The notes below the pieces were generated by a model that saw only the letters and a list, made by a program, of their open reading frames with translations, did no database searches and had not been told where the DNA came from. The position numbers and the translations under genes are program-made. Positions 56,438 to 64,000 of a stretch of 64,000 nucleotides of DNA are shown piece by piece (position 1 is the first letter of the stretch; each line of letters opens with the position of its first letter). This stretch comes from Rhabditophanes sp. KR3021 (lineage: Eukaryota; Nematoda; Chromadorea; Rhabditida; Alloionematidae): NCBI GenBank assembly GCA_963281155.1, contig CAUJLY010000006.1, positions 10,850,001 through 10,914,000 of the forward strand, read 5' to 3'.

Positions 56438-56812
56438 TTAAGAAATAATAAGTGATATAATCACAAAACAAATTGCGACAACAAGATTTATATTCAACGT
56501 TGAAGCTGCCTTCGTAGTTGTCCCAGGTTGAATCGTGATCGTATATATTGTGGATTTTATTGTTTTTGGAGAAAAATCAGTTCGACGATCATTAAATCCA
56601 GTTAAATAGCCATATCCATCATTCGTAGTAATTCCAGCTACATATAAAATATATTTTCCATTCCATGAAAATGAATGATATCCACCTTTTAAAAGAGTTA
56701 TTAAATAACCTTGTACTGATTGTTGAAAAATTCAATTTTCAAATCCTTGACTAAACCCGAATCCACTAATACTCATCCAAATACATATTCTCCAAATTCA
56801 TTGAAGTATCAC
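56438..56812 (-). pseudogene. CUB-like / GPI-anchored surface protein, 3' exon relic
   Basis: After a TTTTAG acceptor the reverse strand reads a Gly/Phe-rich segment (SGFGFSQGFEN, TGA, IFQQSVQGY), then YHSFSWNGKYILYVAGI..., a Thr/Pro linker and a C-terminal hydrophobic tail INLVVAICFVIISLIIS ending at the last residue, typical of a GPI-attachment signal. The TGA stands where Trp would fit and a frame change lies upstream, so it is probably a pseudogene. It converges on the ion-channel gene. Confidence 0.45.
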
Positions 56813-57045
56813 CTAAAATAACAGTGATTATAGTCTAATTTAATACAATTGTAGTTTATTATTTACGTAATGATTAATTTGTGTTTTTTATTTACAGGGT
56901 TGGCATTTCCCCACTTTGGCATGATTTTCAAAGTGGAGGAAAAAATAAAAACACTTTTGAATAGTAAATGTCTTAAAACGATTTATTCGAAACAAGTTTG
57001 CAAGGGGTACCCATAATATTTTTGCTTATTATTCAATTTATCATG

Positions 57046-59203
57046 TCTAAGAAAGCAAGAACGTCCGACGGAAGTACACCGTACCCTCTTTTAAGACGAT
57101 TAGGCAAGAAAATGACCAAGTTTCGACTTTAAATGAAGATAGCAATGGTAATACTGCAACCACCAATCAAAGTAGTAAGTTAATTCAATTATTTCAACTA
57201 CTAAATAGTTTAGCAGGAGAAGTGGAAAATAATAAATCTACTATTATTGAAATATTAGATGACGAAATAGCAGCTGTTAAGACAAGCCATAAAAAAGTCT
57301 TGTTGTATGAAAACTTGGAGATGAATTTAATACTGTCTTTTCAAAAGTTGATAACAGTTCAGTTAAATGTCGTTATTGTTCCGGTAAAAGCATTTCCTTG
57401 GCAAATGGTACAAATCCACTAGCAAGGCATATGAGTCGGCTGGCCATGTAAAAGCTAAATCTGTGTCGATTATAAAACTACCTTATGCCAATGCTACATT
57501 GAAGTTAACTGGAATAGTTAGTTGCCATAGCTATAGATCAATTGAGAATTATTCCCTTGCCTTTGCCCAGTTGTCAAATATTAACATCGGAGTAAATAGA
57601 AAAAATTGCAAGACCATTATTAGTACTTTACACAACTTTTGTTACAAAATCCTCATGAAACAATTGCAATACGAATACTTTACTATTATGATTGACGGGA
57701 CAGATCTACAATGCTCCAATGTTGTAAATGTAATGCTTTACAATAATAAAGAATCCTTCTTTTTAACTTCTTTGGAATTGGAAGATAAAACTGCAAAAAA
57801 CACTGCTGATGTTTTAATGACATTTATTGAAAATAACTTCAACTCAAAGTATATGATTGCTTTAGTAATGGATAGTGCGCCAACGTCTTTTGGAAGTATT
57901 TCATCACGTGGTGGGAAAAACAATATCCTCTATCATGTTCAACAAAAATGGTCATGAATCCGAGGAATAAGCTGTGCTGCACATCTTTGTATGAATGCTG
58001 GAAAGGAGTGTGCTAGGAATTATGCTGAGAATACAGGTCTTGACTTCAAAAAGATGATCCACCAAATTAGATATTTCTTTCTTATCTCATCCAACTATAA
58101 GAATCTTCTTAAACTAACTGGGGAAGTAAATATTACTTTTGAAACAGATAATATCACTAGATGGACAAGTTCATTCAATTTATCTTCGAAAATGCTTCAA
58201 TACGCTGATGAAATATTTCAACTTTTTAAGTTAAATGAAGAACAAAGCACGGAATGGATTGTGTCCTTGCAGTATTTTATTGAGTTGCAAAAGTGCTATA
58301 AATGATCAATAAAGGATGACAAGCATCCTTTTGAGAGAACCTTTTCGATTTATTTCATTATTATTTTTAGAATAAATACCATCATTTTATTGTGTATTTA
58401 TTGCAAAAAGACAATGAAGCATTTATTCATAATCTTGCAAAGGAATAATTTGACCATTGGAGAAGGACATTGATCATGATATGACTCCTTCGTCATCGGA
58501 TATGCACCTGACCATTGAGAGGGTGGACACCCTTTTTGGACTAATCTTTAAAACACTTTTCATGACTTACATATAATATCTCCTCAACAGTAAAAAGATC
58601 TCCTTTTTAACTAAAACCGTACTTACAAACTATCAGACATCAAGCAACGGAGAAGTTGAGAGATCATTTTGTTAATCGTGTTGAACAAAAGGAAACTCAT
58701 CATTCGATCAACATGTCTTTACTCACCATCTCAATACAAGTAAATTCCTTTAAGAAAGCAATGTTAGCTGGCTATTCAAGTTTAATCAGATATTTAGACT
58801 CATACAAATTATTTAGCAAAATTTTTGGAGTTTTATCCCCAACAAAGATGTCCTATGATAACATGAAAAGTTTAAAGGATGTAACTAGCTATGGTTTTAT
58901 TGATTTATACCGATTGGACTTGAATTAGGAAGAACCTCATACTTATTTGACGACATTGATGAAGTATTAATGCCACATCCATGGGAATTAATTCAAATGT
59001 TAAATAGCATTCCATCCAGCAATTCTCATGTAGAGTCAAGCTTTTCTTTGGTGAAAATGATATGTAGCACTTACAGAGCTAATTTAACTCATGATGCTTC
59101 TACTGAATCTCTTTTTTTAAAGTATAATCACCTCAGAAATCAAGATGCTATTAAAGATTTCGATTTATTTCTGACCAAACATAATATTTATTCAACCATT
59201 TGA
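57046..59203 (+). pseudogene. hAT transposase pseudogene
   Basis: In order: a basic start (KKARTSDGSTPYP) near 57050, a zinc-finger-like 'C-x-x-C' remnant near 57370, a core with YFTIMIDGTDLQCSNVVNVML (about 57675-57740), IALVMDSAPTSFGS, ISCAAHLCMNAGKEC (about 57965-58010), NITRWTSSFNLSSKM, and the dimerisation part SNSHVESSFSLVKMICS (about 59018-59070) to 59203. Several stops and frame changes, plus MITE copy 2 at 58294. Removing the MITE with one copy of its 5-bp duplication restores the reading frame locally (ELQK into TMKHLF), showing that the MITE came later. Confidence 0.75.
58294..58405 (-). mobile_element. MITE copy 2 (TGCWATAAAT ends)
   Basis: A 112-bp element, reverse complement of the unit at 20030-20139, with only scattered differences and small gaps. 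Ends are TGCTATAAAT / ATTTATTGCA; a perfect 5-bp duplication AAAAG flanks it (58289-58293 and 58406-58410). No coding capacity. Confidence 0.85.
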
Positions 59204-59547
59204 TTTCAGGAATAATAAAAATAATTTTTAATCGTTTATTTTGCATTTTTTATCAAAGTGGGGAGCCCCACTTGAAAATAATTTTCAAATGCCATCCCTG
59301 CTCATAAATAATAATCAATTTGTCCAAATGGATTTATTGAAATATTATTATTGGAAAGCAGATATTTTCATACTCATTATAATTAGCAAATAAGGGTTTA
59401 ATGACATGTTAAACTCAATATAAAAAAATCAGTGTGTAATAACATAACATTTTCGTATTGCCAAAAGTCTTAAAATTAATATGGTTTTTATTTGATAAAA
59501 TAAGAGCACAAATATGCATATATTACAGGCAGTTAAAATAAAATATA

Positions 59548-60131
59548 CAGGGTGTCCCAATTAAAATTGCGTTTACTAAATAGCTTAGATCTCAGTCATT
59601 CCTCAATGAATTTTTGCATAATTAGCGTCATTCAAAAGAGGAGAGCGAGATGTACAACTCAGTAAACTTTCAGAACATTTGATCGATGAATGACCAGGTT
59701 ATGTGTTGGCAAAGTTGATACTAAATTTTTATTATTTTTATAAAAAATTATTTAAAAACTTCTACATGACCTCCATCAATCTCTAATAACTTTGTTAAGC
59801 GATACTGATACTCAATTAACACATTTTGTATCATCTGAGGAGTTACTTTTGTAAAAGCATCCTTAATTCTATCCTTAAGTTCATCAATATCACGAAGTCT
59901 AGTAGTGAATACCACACCTTTGATATAGCCTCGCTGTTGGTGTCCGTGATTTTTTACTCTCAAAAATAGTGCCGGTTGATACAAAATTTGAATGCTAGCT
60001 CTAACTGTGTTTGCTGATGCTGGTGTAGCATTTGGATATTCCTTTTTGAATTCCTTGATTGCTTGAGGGGCACTTTTGTGGGTAATAAAAAGAGTAACGA
60101 GACGAGTTTTGTGTGTGATCAAAAGAGGCAT
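59548..60131 (-). mobile_element. IS630/mariner-type element, internally deleted
   Basis: One end, CAGGGTGTCCCAA at 59548 preceded by TA, matches typical Tc1/mariner-like termini. It lies 200 nt beyond the stop of the deleted transposase gene. The opposite terminus was not found. Confidence 0.55.
59748..60131 (-). CDS. Deleted transposase: HTH fused to C-terminal domain
   Basis: An intact ATG-started frame of 127 aa. Residues 1-50 (RLVTLFITHKSAPQAIKEFKK..., NTVRASIQ) form the helix-turn-helix of 'DUF4817'-type transposases. Residues about 75-127 (VVFTTRLRDIDELKDRIKDAF..., VTPQMIQNVLIEYQYRL, DGGHVEVFK) are the C-terminal end of the same transposase family. The entire DDE catalytic region between them is absent, without loss of frame. 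It could still bind transposon ends as a repressor, or be only a MITE-like relic. The ATG is the first in frame. Confidence 0.65.
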   Translation of the reverse strand: MPLLITHKTRLVTLFITHKSAPQAIKEFKKEYPNATPASANTVRASIQILYQPALFLRVKNHGHQQRGYIKGVVFTTRLRDIDELKDRIKDAFTKVTPQMIQNVLIEYQYRLTKLLEIDGGHVEVFK

Positions 60132-60690
60132 TTTTTAAGTTAATTCATGAATTTAAGGAGGAAAATAAGCTGAGAAGAAAGATTGCAGCTTTGGAGCGTG
60201 ATGACTAAATGATTTGTGAACTCTTTATGGTCAACTAATTGAAAGGTGTACCACAAATCGTAAATTCTATTTGTTCGATTAATGCATAGGGAATAGATAT
60301 TTAATTATTGTATATGTTTATTCTAATATTGTAATGATATTCTCATATTTCTAATAAACTATTTAACACTGTGTTTTTTCAATCTTGTTCATATGACATC
60401 ACATAAATATCTTCAATTATTTATGTCGGCTACTTATATCTAAAATTCATATCATTATTAATAAAATGTAGTGTGTATCTCTTATGATAACAAAATAATT
60501 AGATTTTGGTTATTACTATAATTAAGATAACAAATCCAATGAACAAAATTGATTAGATAAACGAGAGTGAGTCAGCACGATTCAGACACATGCTTTGAAT
60601 TAATCTTATCAGTTTCTGAATAAAATGACGTGATAGAAAAGCACTATTTATTAAAAATTTTTTTGTTAATTTTTCATCCTATTCAAGAAC
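60132..60690. other. Promoter region of the 60691 gene
   Basis: No coding frame. Contains an AGATAA site (60555-60560), a bZIP/MARE-like TGAGTCAGCA (60568-60577) and a full intestinal GATA consensus (next entry). Confidence 0.45.
60604..60613 (-). promoter_or_regulatory. Intestinal GATA (ELT-2 type) site
   Basis: TCTTATCAGT on the + strand is the exact reverse of ACTGATAAGA, the extended ELT-2 consensus in C. elegans. It sits 78 nt before the start codon of the secreted-protein gene, suggesting gut expression (inference). Confidence 0.55.
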
Positions 60691-61375
60691 ATGAAGACTT
60701 CTATTTTTCTTGCTGTTGCTCTTTTGACTGTTGGAACTGCTGCTCAATACTCTGTAAGAATAGACTTATTTAAATTTGTATTTTGTTAATTTATAGAGTG
60801 TCATGTATTGTTATTCCCAATTCTTTACTGCTTACAATTTGACAGTAGGAGCTCATTTTACACTTCCATCTTTTGCTGACTTTGCTTATGCCAGAGGAAA
60901 AGATGAACTTGGTTATAATAATTTGAATGTGGCTAAAGTTTGTTTGATTCAAAATGCTCTTTCAAACTGTGTCGGAGGATACTCTTCCTATATCAACCCA
61001 ACTGATTTTCCAAAAATGTTTAATGTAACCCAAAGTGATAATTATGCATACGTTGAAGATTTCTTTATTGGTATTTATGAATGTCAAACTGCTTATAACA
61101 TTACCATCAATAACTTTTATTGTCTCGCCAGTATTGGAAAGAATGGATTTAACTCTATTGCCAAATGTGAAGCTCAACTTAATACTGACATCACAAATAA
61201 AGTACCAATTTGTGTTGCCGAAAATACGTTTGTCAAATGCATGGGAGATGTTTATACAACATATTGTGGAGCTGATGTTGGAGCTTATATGTGCAATATT
61301 GAGAATATAGCTCTTACTCATGTTTTGCCACAATGTGTTCCAACATTAATTAATTGCCCCGCTTATTCTACTTAA
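60691..61375 (+). CDS. Cys-rich secreted protein, DUF19-like
   Basis: Exons 60691..60753 and 60797..61375 (43-nt intron, phase 0) give 213 aa. The first exon is exactly a signal peptide (MKTSIFLAVALLTVGTAAQYS). The mature part has about 14 Cys at irregular spacing and several N-x-T sequons, e.g. in AYNLTVGAHF and FNVTQS. The Cys-rich, roughly 190-residue layout resembles nematode-restricted DUF19-type secreted proteins, though I cannot confirm the exact Cys pattern. A strong GATA site upstream suggests secretion from the intestine. Intact; ends CPAYST. Confidence 0.72.
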
Positions 61376-61487
61376 AACAATATATTTACATTATTAAAAA
61401 TTTGTTTAAACTAAGGTTGTAACTTACCTCCCAAAGACCGGATCGTACTCGGGATTCGTCGGGATCTACTCAAATTGCTAAAAAACG

Positions 61488-62910
61488 CTATTTATTAAAA
61501 AAATCTATGATATCAATGTTAATTATAAACATTAGAAATGGCACACAATTTAGACAAATTTCTTGGCAACATTTTTTGACTATTGAACATAAAGACAAGA
61601 CGACACTTGGAAATTGAACATTCATTTTCATCAGATGATGATGAAACGTTATCAATTTTTTGAGCTTCAACTTTTCCAAAACTCTTCAAATCATAAGGTA
61701 GTTGTTTTGATGACGTTAAAATAAGCCCCACATGCTGAAATATAATCATCTTGATCCATTCAGTTTAATCATAAAATTGCTTTTTAAAGGCAGTTCAAGG
61801 ATCAAGTATCATTCACGATTGAACCATAACCATATTTTTAATATCTTTAATAATATGATTTAAATTTTACTGTAAAGCAGTTTTTAAGGAGATGGCAAAA
61901 TGTTGATCAACTTGGATATCATTCAATTCACCGCTAACATCCAACCAATTCAAGATACACACAACTTAAATTAATTAATTTAGCACTAAAGAATTATGTG
62001 AAATGTTTTGTAATTTTTTTGGCTTTAGACACTAATGCTGATGTATTACTTGAAATAATTGGCTTAATAATATCAAATTGTATATAATGGGCCATGTAAT
62101 GAAAAGTTGTTGTTTTAGAGTCTAAAAATAAACTTAATGTAAATCAAAATAAATTGACTTACTATTTACTAGAATTGATGATGCTTTCTGACAGAAGGCG
62201 CTCCATCGCTAGTAATACTATAGAGTTTTGCAATATTGAAGCCTAATGTTTAAAGAAAATTTGCAATTTGTTCTGCAATATCTGCTGCTCCACTTGTTTT
62301 AGTCACTTTTGCAAAACCAAGTAAAAAACATTTAGACTCAAAATTATGAGAATATTTAATCACGATAGATATAATCTGTGTAGTTTTTTGGACCATTCAT
62401 CGAAACAAATAGAATAAATGTTATCGCATATGCCTTTTTTGATAATCATTACAAACTTGTCGTATTCTTGTTTGATTCCATTCATGACCGTTTTGCGACT
62501 GAAATTTGCATTTGTAATTGATCAAAAAGCTTCACGTATTGATGAATAAGCTGAGATAATGCATTTAATTACACCCAAAAGCTTGCTCTCATCATTATTT
62601 TTAATTTTGGCTTGGCGATTGCTAAATAAGGGGAATGGTTTTGTAGTTGTATTTGAATTTTGATTTGTTGAGTGATCAACTAACTGGATTTCTTCTTGAA
62701 TTTGAGTAACTTGAAAAAAATTTGATCACTATTCTGATTTTTAATTAAGCTATCGTTAATCTGATTATCCGTCAATTATAGATCTGTTGCTAAATGCCGT
62801 ACTAAAGGGCTAGTAACAAAAGTCTTTGATAGTTCGAATGTGCAAAATTTACATTTAAATTTCCCATTTGATGATATAGACACATATCCTATTTTAACTA
62901 CAGTACTCAT
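61488..62910 (-). pseudogene. BED-type hAT transposase remnant
   Basis: Reverse-strand reading: a BED finger VSISSNGKFKCKFC... with ...LVRHLATDL (about 62880-62780), DNA-binding linker remnants, a core piece FNIAKLYSITSDGAPSVR (about 62250-62195) and a C-terminal Ser/Asp-rich piece (VSSSSDENECSISK) near 61640. Stops and frame changes throughout. Orientation and order fit one old hAT element; termini were not found. Confidence 0.55.
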
Positions 62911-63410
62911 TAAAAAGGAGTAGGACAAATGAACAACTGGCAAGATAAATAAAAAACTTTATTTGCCTCCAAAAACATGTTTCACCTCTTGAAATTGTGT
63001 TTTTTAAAATAAATCTTCAAAACGGATATTATCACAAAAAATTAGATACAACCAACAAGTACAAAAGTAAGGTGTCATAATGTGAAGCCATCCTTTTATT
63101 GACCCCGTATTAGTATTTGTTGTGCGTGTCCCAAATAGACTAAGTGGAACAACACATATGAAACACAAATCACCGCATTTTAGCTGACCAACCTTGACCA
63201 AGGTGATATTAGTATTAGTAATAAGATAGGCTTCAATTAAAAGCTATCATAAACAGTAAGTTAACATATTCCTTATCTAATTATTAATAATATGGCTCAC
63301 CTTAAGGTGGCCACTGTTGCATACACTAATATTTATAGATTGATACAATAAAGGATTATCAAACAAGATCGTGTTAATATAATCATCATATCTCCTATAT
63401 TTGGTACACT
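62911..63410. other. Intergenic
   Basis: No gene recognised. May contain the missing last exon of the partial receptor, but no TM7 could be placed with confidence. Confidence 0.35.
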
Positions 63411-64000
63411 CTAATTTGAGTATATCTTTTCGCGCTTTAGAATAATATACCTTGTATTATCCCATCTTAAAAGTAATGAAACGATTCCAGCAATTTCTAC
63501 ACATACTAAGCATAACAATACAAAAGAATTGATTACCGAAAATCGCGTTAATATCATTTGACTTTTTGAAATATTCCCTGAAGACATTTTTTTCATTTTT
63601 TGTATTAAAAAGAAGTTTAATAATCCGATTATTACAAGTGCTGTTAAATGAAAGCATGATATCACAGAGAAGGGATTGATAATGATTGCAGGATTTACAG
63701 ATCTCTGTTGTAAAGATCCATCTAAATCGTTCTCCTTATAAATTGAATCGTTTAATGAAAAATAATACATAAAAGGTATAGTAAGAATAAATGGCCATAT
63801 CATTAATAAAAATAAGTTCTTTCCAGTCCATAGTGCTTTATAAAATACTGCCCATTTAATTGCTGAGAACCTGTTAAATGAAATATTGATAGAAAACAAG
63901 GTCATTATTAATTCAAGAAATAAGTTTACAGCAATCAATTTTGAAGGCAAGTTATTTGAATTTAAAAATTGCAAATAGAAATCTCGAAACAAAAAACCTA
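63411..64000 (-). CDS. 7TM chemoreceptor, partial at window edge
   Basis: The frame enters from the right edge and runs to 63411. It shows INISFNRFSAIKWAVFYKALWTGKN after TM3 (the Asn-Arg-Phe motif and Trp at the TM4 start are Srg-like), TM4 and a long loop, TM5 (FHLTALVIIGLLNFFLI) and TM6 (NSFVLLCLVCVEIAGIVSLLL). It then ends after KREKIYSN, before any TM7. A GTATAT donor at 63450 offers an alternative end, but the exon reached from the next acceptor (63411) stops at once. Either a further exon was missed or the gene is truncated. The 5' end lies outside the window. Confidence 0.6.
   Translation of the reverse strand, partial: GFLFRDFYLQFLNSNNLPSKLIAVNLFLELIMTLFSINISFNRFSAIKWAVFYKALWTGKNLFLLMIWPFILTIPFMYYFSLNDSIYKENDLDGSLQQRSVNPAIIINPFSVISCFHLTALVIIGLLNFFLIQKMKKMSSGNISKSQMILTRFSVINSFVLLCLVCVEIAGIVSLLLRWDNTRYIILKREKIYSN

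Larger units (their letters stand above)
56895..59300 (+). mobile_element. hAT-superfamily transposon, full length but decayed
   Basis: A 2406-bp element. Ends are CAGGGTTGGCATTT (56895) and its near-perfect inverse AAATGCCATCCCTG (59287-59300), one mismatch in 14. Subterminal CCACTTTG/CAAAGTGG inverted repeats are present at the left, with related motifs at the right. The interior encodes a BED-type hAT transposase in several frames. Flanking 8-bp sequences do not match, so the duplication has decayed or the ends are recombinant. A 112-bp MITE has inserted into it. Confidence 0.85.

Noticed and set aside
1..64000. CRISPR arrays, bacterial operons or prophage
   Set aside because: Spliceosomal introns, nematode families and animal transposons throughout; no spaced direct-repeat array.

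Overview
The window is strongly AT-rich eukaryotic DNA, almost certainly from a free-living or parasitic rhabditid-type nematode. The evidence is many rapidly evolving seven-transmembrane chemoreceptor genes of nematode 'serpentine' type, very short GT-AG introns of about 39-48 nt, TTTTAG-type acceptors just before start codons that look like spliced-leader sites, a metallothionein with intestinal GATA sites, a Gly/Tyr/Trp-rich secreted peptide of nematode antimicrobial type, and a ligand-gated channel closest to C. elegans EXP-1. The species cannot be named from the sequence.

Layout. 0.4 kb: metallothionein-like gene. 1.5-2.4 kb: transposon remnants, including a C48 (Ulp1-like) protease. 2.6-4.9 kb: tandem pair of reverse-strand chemoreceptors. 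5.1 kb: tRNA-Val(CAC). 5.7 kb: Ala-rich secreted protein. 7-8.2 kb: SPT5 pseudogene, abutting a hAT remnant. 9.7-19.4 kb: a tandem receptor family with two intact genes, one copy split by a mariner element and a MULE, and two 5' stubs. 19.4-28.4 kb: graveyard holding DUS-like, CK1-like kinase, MULE, hAT, Tc1 and organic-cation-transporter remnants, interrupted by an intact small secreted peptide gene (23.8 kb). 28.8-30.9 kb: GNAT acetyltransferase and a receptor. 31-48 kb: more receptors (intact at 32.9, 35.8, 39.6, 43.6 and 47.1 kb; broken at 41.2 and 46.0 kb) among sparse DNA. 48.7-49.6 kb: LINE fragment plus a CUB-like tail. 49.9-51.0 kb: arylacetamide-deacetylase-like esterase. 54.3-56.3 kb: seven-exon Cys-loop channel. 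56.9-59.3 kb: full-length but decayed hAT element carrying a nested MITE. 59.7 kb: internally deleted IS630/mariner-type transposase. 60.7 kb: Cys-rich secreted protein. 61.5-62.9 kb: hAT remnant. 63.4 kb to the edge: partial receptor.

The genes do not form an operon or pathway. The window is a chemosensory gene-family nursery on accessory chromosome-arm-like DNA, where duplication, transposon insertion and decay can be read directly from target-site duplications. The individually most notable gene is the EXP-1-like channel, whose pore carries acidic residues in place of the anion-selecting Pro-Ala-Arg motif. All exon structures were assigned by reading frame, splice consensus and paralogue comparison, not by transcript data.
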